Assembly: GCA_963768775.1 (NCBI GenBank)
Contig: CAVYIY010000008.1
Location: 1 to 64,000, forward strand
Reading direction: 5' to 3'
Source of the DNA: FEN-33 sp963768775
GTDB taxonomy: Archaea; Thermoplasmatota; Thermoplasmata; Methanomassiliicoccales; UBA472
DNA length: 64,000 bases
Numbering within the stretch: the first letter of the stretch is position 1; every line of letters starts with the position of its first letter. Under the pieces are notes generated by a model. The model was given only the letters and a program-made list of their open reading frames with translations. It ran no database searches and was not told the DNA's origin. The position numbers and the translations under genes were made by a program. Positions 51,630 through 60,318 of this stretch are shown in pieces.

Positions 51630-52205
51630 ATGGAAATACTCTTCTTGTTGATGTCATTCGCCTTCCTGGGCGGTGCGATAAAGTACATCGATCAAGCTTA
51701 CGACGAGTCGTCCTTCTCCATCCGCTCGGCCAATATCCTGGCGGTGCTGGCCGGCCTCACGATGGGCTTCCTAATGGCCGCCGACAGCCCGTTCTCCACC
51801 GCCTTCTTCATCTCCATGCTGATATCCCTTTGGATCGCCAAGAAGGTGGACAACCGCGCTTTCCTGACTGGCTCGTTGATAGCGATGGCGAGCTTCATTC
51901 TGCTCTCTCCCCATTTCGCCGTCGAGATTCTGCTCATGCCCATAGTGGCATTCCTACTGACCGGCCTCCTCGATGAGGTCATGGATGGCGTGGCGCACAA
52001 GCGGAGCATGACCGGCTGGACGGAAAGGTTCATCACCTACCGACCATTCAGCGACTTCGCCATGGTCGGGATGATCCTGTTGGGCTGGTTCAGCTGGAGC
52101 TGCCTCCTCTCATATCTGTGCTTCACCGCCGCCTACATGGCAGTGGAGTTCGTCAGCCTGAATGGGCTGCACTTCCCCACTCACCTTCGCCTTGGAGGCA
52201 ACTAG
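51630..52205 (+). CDS. Multi-pass membrane protein, 191 residues
   Basis: Six hydrophobic segments: MEILFLLMSFAFLGGAIKYI, ANILAVLAGLTMGFLMAADS, TAFFISMLISLWIAKKV, AFLTGSLIAMASFILLS, AVEILLMPIVAFLLTGLLDE, and the last pair FAMVGMILLGWFSWSCLLSY. The loop IKYIDQAYDESSF and the acidic DEVMDGVAHKRSM between helices are the only polar landmarks. I recognise no family beyond small archaeal membrane proteins. It has no close same-strand neighbour upstream, and a second membrane protein gene follows within 100 bp. Confidence 0.6.
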   Translation: MEILFLLMSFAFLGGAIKYIDQAYDESSFSIRSANILAVLAGLTMGFLMAADSPFSTAFFISMLISLWIAKKVDNRAFLTGSLIAMASFILLSPHFAVEILLMPIVAFLLTGLLDEVMDGVAHKRSMTGWTERFITYRPFSDFAMVGMILLGWFSWSCLLSYLCFTAAYMAVEFVSLNGLHFPTHLRLGGN

Positions 52206-52297
52206 GACAAACATTTATCAGACGGCATCCTAGTATGAAATGTAGCGCAGGGCCTGGCCGGGGCCCGCAGAATTCGAGCGAGGAGAGGAGGACGAAA

Positions 52298-52663
52298 ATG
52301 GAAGCGAACCGGGTAAGAGAGAGGGGCCATACCGGACTCACCGTTGGCTTCGTATTGATCGCTGCAGCCATCGCCATCCTGGTTGGGTGGGCGACGAACA
52401 ACTGGTTCTATCTTGTCCCTGTCTTCCTGCTGGAACTCGGAGCCTTCGTCGTCGTTCTCGGGACCGTCTCCAAGAAATCGCAGGACCAACAGGGAAGGTC
52501 TTGGATGATGTACATGTTCCTATGGGGAGGGGTGATGGTCATGCTTGGCGCCCTTCTACTGCTCAATGACTTCTTCCCCGGCAATGTCCCGGTACTGATC
52601 GCCGTGTTCCTCATCTTCTCGGGCGTGATCGCCATATTGGCGTACCTCGCGAAATCGCGCTGA
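52298..52663 (+). CDS. Small membrane protein, 121 residues
   Basis: The start is ATG 52298, preceded by a purine-rich GAGGAGAGGAGG ribosome site; a longer upstream frame overlaps the preceding gene. Four hydrophobic segments: GLTVGFVLIAAAIAILVGWA, FYLVPVFLLELGAFVVVLG, MYMFLWGGVMVMLGALLLL and VPVLIAVFLIFSGVIAILAY. Between the second and third is a short polar loop (KKSQDQQGRS). No family known to me; it may act with the preceding membrane protein. Confidence 0.6.
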   Translation: MEANRVRERGHTGLTVGFVLIAAAIAILVGWATNNWFYLVPVFLLELGAFVVVLGTVSKKSQDQQGRSWMMYMFLWGGVMVMLGALLLLNDFFPGNVPVLIAVFLIFSGVIAILAYLAKSR

Positions 52664-52753
52664 GGAGTCTCCTCTCGCTTGGATTGAAGCGATAAGGCGA
52701 AATTCTTTAAATCAGTCCTTTCCTAGCAACCTAGCAACGCAAGAGGGAAAAAC

Positions 52754-53293
52754 ATGCACCCAATGACCGAGGCAAATCTGCACAACGCTTACGCAGGAGA
52801 GAGCATGGCGCACATGCGCTACTTGATTTTCGCCGCCAAGGCCGAGAGGGAGGGCTTCAAGAACACTGCTAGGCTGCTCAGGGCCGTTGCCTTCGCCGAG
52901 CAGGTCCATGCCACGAACCATTTCATGCGCATGCCTCGGGCCGCCGCACCGATGTCGGGAGAGGCGCCGTTTGGCATAGGGACCACGTCCCAGAACCTGC
53001 AGTTCGGGATCGACGGCGAGACCTTCGAGATCAACGAAATGTATCCGGTGTACAAGGAAACGGCGGTCTTCCAGGGCGAGAAGGCGGTGGTTACCTCGTT
53101 CGATTGGGCTCTGCAGACCGAGAAGGTGCACCAGAGGCTCTTCACGGACGCGAAGACGGCGGTGGACCAAGGCAAGGACTGGAATCCGTCGAAGGTCCAG
53201 ATCTGCGAGACCTGCGGCTACACCATAGAGGGGGACGCCCCGGACAAATGCCCGATCTGCGGTGCCAAGAAGGAAGGGTTCAGGGAATTCTAA
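52754..53293 (+). CDS. Rubrerythrin
   Basis: A 179-residue non-haem iron protein for peroxide removal in anaerobes. The N-terminal ferritin-like domain has the diiron ligands in LHNAYAGESMAHMRYL and AFAEQVHATNH; the middle helix pair has MYPVYKETAVFQGE and TEKVHQRLFTDA. The C-terminal rubredoxin-like domain is ICETCGYTIEGDAPDKCPICGAKK, with four cysteines for one iron. Complete length. It has its own AT-rich upstream region. Supports an anaerobic lifestyle. Confidence 0.94.
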   Translation: MHPMTEANLHNAYAGESMAHMRYLIFAAKAEREGFKNTARLLRAVAFAEQVHATNHFMRMPRAAAPMSGEAPFGIGTTSQNLQFGIDGETFEINEMYPVYKETAVFQGEKAVVTSFDWALQTEKVHQRLFTDAKTAVDQGKDWNPSKVQICETCGYTIEGDAPDKCPICGAKKEGFREF

Positions 53294-53331
53294 ACGACCT
53301 GAGAGAGCGGCCGATGCGCTCTAACCTGCCT

Positions 53332-53988
53332 TCATAATTGCTTCCTATTGAACAGATACAAGGCTAGGGCCAAGAGTACAAAGGAAATGCCCACTGCGAC
53401 CATCACCGCGATGTAAATGGGCGAGTGGGCAAGGAATACTGGCAGCACCACCAAGGCGGCGAGCTGATTTGCTCCATACAACACCGCGATCACTCCGATG
53501 AGGATGCTGGGCGCCATGACCCCGATCAGCACACTGGCCGAGCAGGCGATGGAGATCATGCACAAGGTGATGATGATCGAGTCGCCCAACCCTTGGAGGA
53601 GAGTGCTCGATATGGCACCTTCGATCGCCGCGTCCACCAGCACACCAGCAACGATTGAGACTATGCCAGCGATCGCCAGGCAGAGGAACACGGCCATGAA
53701 TTTTGAGATGATGATGTGCCATCGCTTGATCGGCCTGATCACGAAAAGGTCGTAGACGCCGCGCTCCTTCTCGTTAATGATTGTGACCACCAGCATGATC
53801 GAGGCCAGTGCCCCTCCGACAGATGAGACGATTAAAGCGATGAAGACCGATACGGGGATTCCACCGGTGTCTGGCGATAGAGCATAGAGCAAGAGTGAGA
53901 TTACAGGCAGGCCGACCAAGAGGAAGAGCATCACCTTGGACTTGTAAAAGCCCGTGAGCTCATCCTTGAAGAGTATAGCGAGACTCAT
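53332..53988 (-). CDS. ABC-2 type exporter permease
   Basis: A 218-residue membrane protein with six hydrophobic segments: SKVMLFLLVGLPVISLLLYAL, GIPVSVFIALIVSSVGGALASI, IISKFMAVFLCLAIAGIVSIV, SIIITLCMISIACSASVLIG, GVMAPSILIGVIAVLYGANQL and SPIYIAVMVAVGISFVLLAL. The ERGVYDLFVIRPIKRW segment before the second bundle is the ABC-2 coupling region. It overlaps the ATPase gene by four bases, making a two-gene exporter. Cargo unknown. Confidence 0.83.
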   Translation of the reverse strand: MSLAILFKDELTGFYKSKVMLFLLVGLPVISLLLYALSPDTGGIPVSVFIALIVSSVGGALASIMLVVTIINEKERGVYDLFVIRPIKRWHIIISKFMAVFLCLAIAGIVSIVAGVLVDAAIEGAISSTLLQGLGDSIIITLCMISIACSASVLIGVMAPSILIGVIAVLYGANQLAALVVLPVFLAHSPIYIAVMVAVGISFVLLALALYLFNRKQL

Positions 53989-54941
53989 GCAATGACCCCT
54001 TTTGCCAGATAGTTCACGTATATTTGCTCCAGCGTCGGAAGCAGTGGGCGTATGCTCCTGATCCTGCTGCCGCTCGTCATCAGCGCCTCAATGACGCCAT
54101 GGGTCACCTCGTCGAAATCGGCCCCTAGGTTCAATTTGATACGGTACCTTCCGGCGACTTCCAGTTGGACGCTGTGGACACCGCTGACCCTCTCCAGGGC
54201 ACCCTGGCCCCCATTGTCGAAGGAGAGCTCGATGATCAGTTCCTTGGCATTCATTACCTGGCTCCTCAGCTCATCCATGTTTCCGACATGCACCAGCTTG
54301 CCAGCACTCAGAATACCTATCCGGTCGGCTATGTCCTCAACATCGCTCAGGATATGGGAGGAGAAGAAGATGGTCGTCCCATCCCCGCTCAATTTCTGGA
54401 AGAGCCTCTTGAAAACGTACCTGCTCTCAGGGTCCAGCCCAGCCACCGGCTCATCGAGCACCAGGAGTTGCGGTCGATGCATTATGGCCTGGGCTATGCC
54501 AACCTTCTGCACCGTTCCGCCGGAGAGCTGTGCGATCTTACGGTATCTGGTCTCCAGGATGTCCAGCTCCGCAAGCGTCTCCTTGATCCTGCTATCGAGT
54601 TCCACCTTCGGTATCCCCGATAGCCGACCGAATGTGCTCAATGCCTGATCGACCGTTCGCCAGTCCTGAAAGGCTGCCTTCTGAGGAAGGTAGCCAAGGG
54701 CACGATTCAATTCTACCCTGTCCCCTCGAACGGAGCGGCCGTCGATGCTCACGTCCCCCTCGAAAGCAGTGAGGATTCCTACCATGGCCTTGATCGTGGT
54801 GGTCTTCCCCGCTCCATTCGGGCCTATGTAGCCGAAGATCTCCCCCTTACGTATGTCGAAGGAGACATCGTTCAGAGCCAGTATGCTCCTGTAGCGCTTG
54901 GAGAGATGCTCAACCCGAACCAGAACGCTCTCGGACGCCAT
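53985..54941 (-). CDS. ABC transporter ATP-binding protein
   Basis: Start ATG 54941 (MASESVLVRVEHLSKRYRS), the common beginning for this class; a longer frame to 55046 includes AT-rich upstream DNA. 318 residues. Walker A GPNGAGKTT (40-48), signature QLSGGTVQKVGIAQA, Walker B LLVLDEPVAGLDPES, and the H-loop in FFSSHILSDV. The last 90 residues form the C-terminal domain seen in drug and antibiotic exporter ATPases. Paired with the ABC-2 permease gene downstream. Confidence 0.93.
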   Translation of the reverse strand: MASESVLVRVEHLSKRYRSILALNDVSFDIRKGEIFGYIGPNGAGKTTTIKAMVGILTAFEGDVSIDGRSVRGDRVELNRALGYLPQKAAFQDWRTVDQALSTFGRLSGIPKVELDSRIKETLAELDILETRYRKIAQLSGGTVQKVGIAQAIMHRPQLLVLDEPVAGLDPESRYVFKRLFQKLSGDGTTIFFSSHILSDVEDIADRIGILSAGKLVHVGNMDELRSQVMNAKELIIELSFDNGGQGALERVSGVHSVQLEVAGRYRIKLNLGADFDEVTHGVIEALMTSGSRIRSIRPLLPTLEQIYVNYLAKGVIA

Positions 54942-55073
54942 GCGGGTCCAAATCGCTTCGTTGACGATAAATAGATTCATTGTAGCGCCTGGAAGTGGGA
55001 GAGGCCTTGATCCCGCCTGGGCATTCATAAGAAGGATTATGAGCAATAATCCCCGATACGAAGCGGGAATGAC

Positions 55074-55994
55074 ATGAACGAAAAGAATGAGCTAAGAACC
55101 CTAGTGCAGAACAAGAAGTTCCTCTTCTTCGGAGGGAAGGGCGGCGTCGGCAAGACCACTATGGCCGCCTCCACCGCACTCTGGCTGGCGGACCAGGGCT
55201 ATAGCACGCTCATCGTCGCCACCGACCCTACCATTTCACTATCGGCCATCTTCGAGCAGGAAATCAGCGCCACCGAGATCACCCCGATCGAATGCTCCTG
55301 CAGGCTGAGCGGGCTCAACATCAACCCCAAGAAGGCGATGGGGGTCTTCCAAAGCCGTATGACCGGCATGATGGAAGGAATGTCGTCGCTCTTCGGCAGC
55401 GAGCTGCTGAGCACTCCCTGCACCGAAGAGATCGCCGCCTTCGATCAGTTCGTCAGCTTCATGCAGGACTCCGCGCACGACAAGGTCGTCTTCGACACCG
55501 CTCCAACTGGCCACACCCTTCGCGAGCTGAGCATGCCCTTCGACTGGTCTGGCTACATATCCAACCAGATCCAGAACCGGAAGGAGCTGTCGGAGATGCT
55601 CGGGTTCGTCTACGACGAGAGCATGATCGACGACCTGAAGAAGGAGAAGCTGCGCTACGACAACGCCATAAAAGGCCTGGCGGACCAGAACATATCCGCT
55701 TTCACGCTGGTGCTGCTGCCGGAGAAGCTGCCGATCGAGGAGACCGCACGCGCCTTCGAGGACCTGGGCGGCTTCGGGATCAAGGTCCCCGCCCTGATCA
55801 TCAACGAGGTGATCCCGCCGGAGGTACTGAAGGGCAACTGGTTCCTGGAGAAGCGCAGGGCGACGCAAGAGCGCTATCTGGTCGAAATCCAGCAGCGCTT
55901 CAGCAGCACGGTCAGGAAAGAGGTACCGCTGTTGGAGACCGACGCCTACGGAATCGAGAATCTCAGGAAGATCGGAGGTCATCTGTATGACTGA
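55074..55994 (+). CDS. ArsA/GET3-family ATPase
   Basis: A 306-residue P-loop ATPase of the anion-pump/tail-anchor type. The deviant Walker A is GGKGGVGKTT (20-29), Switch I TDPTISLSAIFEQEI, and VFDTAPTGHTLRELSMPF is the Switch II/A-loop hallmark. A CSCR cysteine pair lies near 85. Only one ATPase domain is present, as in archaeal ArsA/Get3. It overlaps the following ArsD-like gene. No arsB or acr3 permease is adjacent, so either metalloid handling or membrane-protein targeting is possible. Confidence 0.85.
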   Translation: MNEKNELRTLVQNKKFLFFGGKGGVGKTTMAASTALWLADQGYSTLIVATDPTISLSAIFEQEISATEITPIECSCRLSGLNINPKKAMGVFQSRMTGMMEGMSSLFGSELLSTPCTEEIAAFDQFVSFMQDSAHDKVVFDTAPTGHTLRELSMPFDWSGYISNQIQNRKELSEMLGFVYDESMIDDLKKEKLRYDNAIKGLADQNISAFTLVLLPEKLPIEETARAFEDLGGFGIKVPALIINEVIPPEVLKGNWFLEKRRATQERYLVEIQQRFSSTVRKEVPLLETDAYGIENLRKIGGHLYD

Positions 55995-56313
55995 GAAGAT
56001 GAGGGTCATCCTGCTTTCATTCGCCTGCTGCAATCCGAAATTGGCGGGTCATGACCAGCAGTACCTGGGGGTCATCCAGGAGGCGCTGAAGCGGACCGGA
56101 CAGGAGGCTCAGCTGGACCTGGTGCACGTGACCGAGGCGATGATGTCGAGGAAGTTCGCCTTCATGTCCGAGATCATGCCCCTGTTCGACAAGTATGGCT
56201 CCGCCATCGCGCCCGCCCTCTTCGTCAATGAGAAACTGGAGCTCTTCGGGGGCGTGCCGACGGTGGAGAAGCTGGTGGAGGTCTTCTCCAAAAACAACGC
56301 ACCAGCGCCTTGA
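55987..56313 (+). CDS. ArsD-like thioredoxin-fold protein
   Basis: A 108-residue protein that overlaps the ArsA-like stop by eight bases. It begins MRVILLSFACCNPKLAG after the first few residues; the vicinal CC is the ArsD metalloid-binding signature, though the second pair of cysteines typical of long ArsD is lacking. APALFVNEKLELFGGVPTVEKLVE resembles the thioredoxin-fold C-terminal half. ArsD passes As(III)/Sb(III) to ArsA, so the pair may form a metalloid chaperone-ATPase set. A redox or thiol chaperone role is the alternative. Confidence 0.65.
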   Translation: MTEKMRVILLSFACCNPKLAGHDQQYLGVIQEALKRTGQEAQLDLVHVTEAMMSRKFAFMSEIMPLFDKYGSAIAPALFVNEKLELFGGVPTVEKLVEVFSKNNAPAP

Positions 56314-56415
56314 CGGATCCATTCTTTGCGATTCCGCTTCAGCTGACTATGTGCCATTAAGCGATGACCCGTTTTCTCCCGAACCTTTTATGCGTCAGCG
56401 TGCGATGATTCACCG

Positions 56416-57219
56416 ATGAGCTCGGAGCTGAAGGGGCAACTGCGCAGGAAGTGCGCCTCCCTGGACATACCGCTGATGGGGATTGCGCCGGTGGAACGAT
56501 GGGAGAAGCCTCCATTCGAGCCCTGGGTGCCAAAGGATTTCTGGCCCCAGTCGATCTTCCCCGAGGCTAGGTCGGTCGTGGTCATCGGCCTGCCCATCAC
56601 CCTGCCCATCCTCGAGACCTCACCTTCCATATTCTACTACGAGCTGTATAAGAACGTCAACGCGCTCCTGGACCAGTACACCTACCGGCTGGCGCTCTAC
56701 CTGACCGAGAAGGGATTCCCCTCGCTCTATGTCCCGAGGGACGGCTATGGCCACATCAGCCTGCTCAAGGACAGGCCTCTGGCGTTCTTCTCCCACCGCC
56801 ATGCGGCGTACCTCGCAGGATTGGGCTCGTTCGGAGTGAGCAACATGATACTGACCCGCAGATACGGACCGAGGGTCAGGTTCGGGGCGGTTTTCACGAG
56901 CGCCGAACTGCCTGGGGACCCGCTGCTTAAGGAGCAGTTGTGCATCCATTGCATGCGGTGCGCCAAGATCTGCCCGGTCAACGCCCTGCAGAAGAGGGAT
57001 TATCCGGAAGGGCTGGCGGACAAGCGGGCTTGCGCGGAGCGGAACGAGCTCCTGGCAGAGCGCTTCGTCTCGCCCTGCGGATTCTGCATAAAGGTGTGCC
57101 CGGTCGGCGAAGACCGGAAGGAATTCTCCAGAGCGGATGCCTCGATCTACGAGGAGGGCAAGACTCCTGAACACCTGGATAAGGCGTGGAAGCATGTCCG
57201 CGCTTACGGGTCCGGATAA
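56416..57219 (+). CDS. QueG-related [4Fe-4S] oxidoreductase
   Basis: A 267-residue protein with two ferredoxin-type clusters: CIHCMRCAKICP near 176 and CGFCIKVCPVG near 221. The upstream half contains VVVIGLPITL, YVPRDGYGHISLL and HRHAAYLAGLGSFGVSNMILT, the pattern found in the epoxyqueuosine reductase superfamily. It is much shorter than true QueG, which needs cobalamin-binding residues, so another reduction is likely. Start ATG 56416 is in a good ribosome context (GATTCACCGATG weak). No functional partner nearby. Confidence 0.72.
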   Translation: MSSELKGQLRRKCASLDIPLMGIAPVERWEKPPFEPWVPKDFWPQSIFPEARSVVVIGLPITLPILETSPSIFYYELYKNVNALLDQYTYRLALYLTEKGFPSLYVPRDGYGHISLLKDRPLAFFSHRHAAYLAGLGSFGVSNMILTRRYGPRVRFGAVFTSAELPGDPLLKEQLCIHCMRCAKICPVNALQKRDYPEGLADKRACAERNELLAERFVSPCGFCIKVCPVGEDRKEFSRADASIYEEGKTPEHLDKAWKHVRAYGSG

Positions 57220-57281
57220 GCCAGGCGATTTGCTGATAGACAGAAGGATGTGAGAATTCCCCTCTCGCCATAAATCGGTGA

Positions 57282-57509
57282 TCAGGGGAGCTCTGTCTTC
57301 GCCAGATAGTATAAGACGGAGTTGTTCTTGGTCTTCTTCTTGATTACTCCCTTCTTCTCCAGGTCCTGCATCGCGTTCATGCACTGCGCCTTCGGGAGCT
57401 TGGAATGCGCCGTCGCCTTTTCCGCGCTTATCGCCTTGTCCTCTCCGATCGCACCAGCCTGCTTCAATGCATTGAACAACTTCTCAACTTGAGGTGTAAC
57501 GTTAGCCAT
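57282..57509 (-). CDS. Small winged-helix transcriptional regulator
   Basis: 75 residues from ATG 57509 (MANVTPQVEKLFNALKQAG); the longer open frame extends into low-quality coding sequence. The fold is a single winged helix: EKATAHSKLPKAQCMNAMQDLEKKGVIKKK and wing TKNNSVLYYLAKTEL. Such small Lys-rich proteins are common archaeal DNA-binding regulators. It is convergent with the Fe-S oxidoreductase gene; its target is unknown. Confidence 0.75.
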   Translation of the reverse strand: MANVTPQVEKLFNALKQAGAIGEDKAISAEKATAHSKLPKAQCMNAMQDLEKKGVIKKKTKNNSVLYYLAKTELP

Positions 57510-57736
57510 GAGACGCATGCAGGCCAAGGAAAAAGATATAGTTATCGGTGTACCGGAGCGTGATGAGCTTCCAAGCCAGCTGTTGGGAGGCACGGGCCGA
57601 AATGGGGAAAAGATCACAGGCGAAGACGCAGGTGGATTGAATAGCAAGTTCAACAAGGGTTTTATTAATGGCAGGGTGCCGTCATGAACATAATCTCAGG
57701 ACGTTGGTGATGTAGCTGACCGAGAATGACCGAAGC

Positions 57737-58579
57737 ATGGCCCAAAAGATCGTATTGATTACCGGTGGGACCTCAGGCATTGGGAAGGAGACCGCGCTCG
57801 GTCTCGCGCGAATGGACGCAACGATCGTCATCGTCGGTCGGAATAGGGAGAAGACCGAGAGAGTGGTGGATGATATCAGAACGGCGACGGGCAATGAGAA
57901 GATCCAGCATTACATTTGCGATCTGGCCTCGTTGGAGGAGGTCCGCAAGCTAGCTGCCGATTTCCTTTCCGAACATGCTCGCTTGGACGTTCTCTTCGAC
58001 AATGCTGGAGGGATCAATAGCAAGAGGCTCCTTTCCAAAGAGGGATATGAGATGACCTTCGCCGTTAATCATCTAGCCCATTTCCTCCTCACCGATCTGC
58101 TATTGGACGTGCTGAAGAAAAGCGCCCCCTCGCGAGTGGTGGTGACCAGTTCGGCGGCGGCGAACTTGGGCCATATCCATTTCGATGATCTGATGCTGGG
58201 GAGGAACTACACCGGATTCAGGGCGTACAGCCAATCGAAGCTGGCCAATCAGCTCTTCACCTTCGAGCTCGCCCGCCGGCTCCAGAAGACGGGGGTGACG
58301 GCGAACTGCCTGCATCCCGGTAATGTGAGAACCGGTTTCGCCATGAACAACAAAGGGGCTTTTAAGGTCGCGTGGAGGCTGTTGAGCCCGTTCATGATCA
58401 GCGCAATGAAGGGCGCGGAGACGCCCATCTACCTTGCTTCTTCCCCCGAAGTCCAGAACGTTTCGGGGAAGTACTTCGCCAAGAAGAGGGAGAAGGCACC
58501 GCCCAAGGGACGCTACCGATCTCAAGGCCGCCCTCCGCCTCTGGAAGATAAGCGAGGAGCTGGTCAAGAAGGGGTCTGA
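57737..58579 (+). CDS. Short-chain dehydrogenase/reductase
   Basis: A 280-residue classical SDR resembling retinol dehydrogenase-type enzymes. NAD(P) motif VLITGGTSGIGKETALG at 5-21, NNAG-equivalent FDNAGGI, catalytic Ser in VVTSSAAANLG and the YxxxK in AYSQSKLANQLF. Length is normal, with a basic C-terminal tail (KKREKAPPKGRYRSQGR) that may be a frame-drift end or real. It may reduce a carbonyl on a lipid or small ketone. No partner gene obvious. Confidence 0.85.
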   Translation: MAQKIVLITGGTSGIGKETALGLARMDATIVIVGRNREKTERVVDDIRTATGNEKIQHYICDLASLEEVRKLAADFLSEHARLDVLFDNAGGINSKRLLSKEGYEMTFAVNHLAHFLLTDLLLDVLKKSAPSRVVVTSSAAANLGHIHFDDLMLGRNYTGFRAYSQSKLANQLFTFELARRLQKTGVTANCLHPGNVRTGFAMNNKGAFKVAWRLLSPFMISAMKGAETPIYLASSPEVQNVSGKYFAKKREKAPPKGRYRSQGRPPPLEDKRGAGQEGV

Positions 58580-58611
58580 ATATGGCCGTCCGCGGGCAAA
58601 GGAGGGATGAA

Positions 58612-58875
58612 ATGCCGAATGCGATTCTGGCTCTGACATACTTGGCCAATGCTTCCCCGGCGGGGGAAGAGGAGAAAGACTGCATCTGCCCGCGCTGTCC
58701 CAGCTATCCGGATTGCGCTGTGGAGCCCTATCTCCGGCTCTTCTGCCTCAGCAGGAAGGCGCCGTGCTCGGTCCGCAGGAGGGGGTGCATGTGCCCCGTA
58801 TGCAAGGTCCATACGCAGCACCACTTAATCCGGGATTTCTATTGTGCCGCCGGGACAGAAGAAGAACAGGCGTGA
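58612..58875 (+). CDS. DUF2769-like cysteine-rich protein
   Basis: Start ATG 58612, five bases after AAAGGAGGG. 87 residues. It carries the characteristic cysteine series: CICPRCPSYPDC, then C..K..C spacing in FCLSRKAPCSVRR, and GCMCPVCKVH, eight or more cysteines in three clusters, presumably metal-binding. The family (DUF2769) is scattered in methanogens and other anaerobes, function unknown. It lies between the SDR gene and the tRNA-Arg. Confidence 0.72.
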   Translation: MPNAILALTYLANASPAGEEEKDCICPRCPSYPDCAVEPYLRLFCLSRKAPCSVRRRGCMCPVCKVHTQHHLIRDFYCAAGTEEEQA

Positions 58876-58964
58876 ACCGACCGCTGAAACGAGAATCCCC
58901 TCTACTCCAATAGCACTAATGGTCAAAATGGGCTTCAACGAGAGAGCCGTCTCGCTTGACCTTA

Positions 58965-59042
58965 TGGCGGGCCCGCGGGGATTTGAACCCCGGTCTTTGG
59001 CTTCGAAGGCCAAAAGGATAATCCAGACTACCCTACGAGCCC
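58965..59042 (-). tRNA. tRNA-Arg (anticodon TCG), CCA encoded
   Basis: The minus strand folds fully: acceptor GGGCTCG with CGGGCCC, anticodon stem TTGGC/GCCAA around loop CTTCGAA (anticodon TCG, reading CGA), T-arm GGTTCAAAT. Discriminator G is followed by genomic CCA. No intron. About 78 bp including CCA. Confidence 0.9.
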
Positions 59043-59244
59043 TTGTTCGTTGGCGGTATGATGACTTCCCATGATAAGACTTTGTCCTATTCTCCAAACG
59101 CGCACGACTGAGTAATTCGAGATTCCCAGGAGACCAGGCAATGGGCGCGATCGACGTATGCAATCACGATCATCCGCCCTTCGCTCCTCATCCTCATCCG
59201 GCTTTCCATGGCTAAGGCGGACCTGAAGGAAATCAGAATGTTTA

Positions 59245-60318
59245 ATGAGCCTTCAGTTTATTCAGCCGATCATGGACCGGGTGACCATGGGCCATGGGGC
59301 CGGCGGAGAAATGATGCATGAGCTCATCAGCAAGCACATTATCCCTTTCCTGCCTAAGGTGGACACCGAGGTCCCGCTACATTCGTTCGACGATTCAGCT
59401 GTTGTCGATGGCATCGTTTTCACCACCGATGGGCACACGGTCAAGCCTCTTTTCTTCCCTGGAGGGGACATCGGCTCCTTGAGCGTGTGCGGCACCATCA
59501 ACGACATCGCAGTGATGGGCGCTAGGCCGCTGGCGCTTTCCAGCGCCATGATCCTGGAGGAGGGCCTGGAGTTCGAGATCCTCGAGAAGGTCTCGGCCAG
59601 CATCGGCGAGACTTCCAAGAAGGCGGGGGTTCCGGTCGTCACCGGCGACACCAAGGTCATGGAGCAGGGAAAGATCGAGCGCATGGTCATCGCCACGTCA
59701 GCGATCGGCCGAAGGTCGCAATACCTCGACCATGATCTGGAAGTCGCCTCGCAGTACCGGAAGGTCGACTCCCGCTGGCTGACGGATGACAACCTGAGGG
59801 AGGGGGACGCCATCATCGCCACCGGGACACTTGGCGACCACGGCATCGCGCTGCTCTCCTTCCGCGAGGGCTACGGGTTCGATGCAGTCGTGAAGAGCGA
59901 CGTCGCGCCGCTCAACGGCCTCGTCGAGGACATCCTCAAGGTCGGTGGGGCGGTGAGCATGAAGGACCCTACTCGCGGCGGCCTCGCCAACGCGGTCAAC
60001 GAATGGGCGTCGAAGTCCAAGGTCGGCATCGAGGTCGTGGAGAACTTCGTTCCGATAAACGAGGCAGTCCGGAATGCCTGCGAGATGTTGGGGCTCGACC
60101 CCCTGACGATCGGGAACGAGGGCAAGATGATCGTCGGAGTGGTCAAGGAGAAGGAGGAGGAGGTCCTCCGGGCCGTCCGCGCCCATCCATACGGACGCAA
60201 CGCGGCAATAATCGGTCATGCCACGACCAAATACCGTGGCGTTGTCCTCCTAACCGAGGTGGGAGGAAAAAGAATCCTCGAGCCTCCCGTCGGAGATCCA
60301 GTGCCGCGAATCTGCTAA
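59245..60318 (+). CDS. hypE: Hydrogenase maturation protein HypE
   Basis: A 357-residue ATP-dependent dehydratase that makes the cyanide ligands of [NiFe]-hydrogenase. N-terminal GHGAGGEMMHELI, SFDDSAVVDGIVFTTDGHTV, GGDIGSLSVCGTINDIAVMGARPL and KDPTRGGLANAVNEWA are strong AIR-synthetase-fold signatures. The terminal VPRIC carries the carbamoylated cysteine. Start ATG 59245 is typical. None of hypA-D/F or hydrogenase genes is adjacent, so maturation partners lie elsewhere. Confidence 0.96.
   Translation: MSLQFIQPIMDRVTMGHGAGGEMMHELISKHIIPFLPKVDTEVPLHSFDDSAVVDGIVFTTDGHTVKPLFFPGGDIGSLSVCGTINDIAVMGARPLALSSAMILEEGLEFEILEKVSASIGETSKKAGVPVVTGDTKVMEQGKIERMVIATSAIGRRSQYLDHDLEVASQYRKVDSRWLTDDNLREGDAIIATGTLGDHGIALLSFREGYGFDAVVKSDVAPLNGLVEDILKVGGAVSMKDPTRGGLANAVNEWASKSKVGIEVVENFVPINEAVRNACEMLGLDPLTIGNEGKMIVGVVKEKEEEVLRAVRAHPYGRNAAIIGHATTKYRGVVLLTEVGGKRILEPPVGDPVPRIC

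Noticed and set aside
56416..57219. Epoxyqueuosine reductase QueG
   Set aside because: Too short and lacks a recognisable cobalamin-binding region; only the Fe-S pair and partial motifs match.
59245..60318. Hydrogenase operon
   Set aside because: Only hypE is present; no other hyp or hydrogenase genes nearby.
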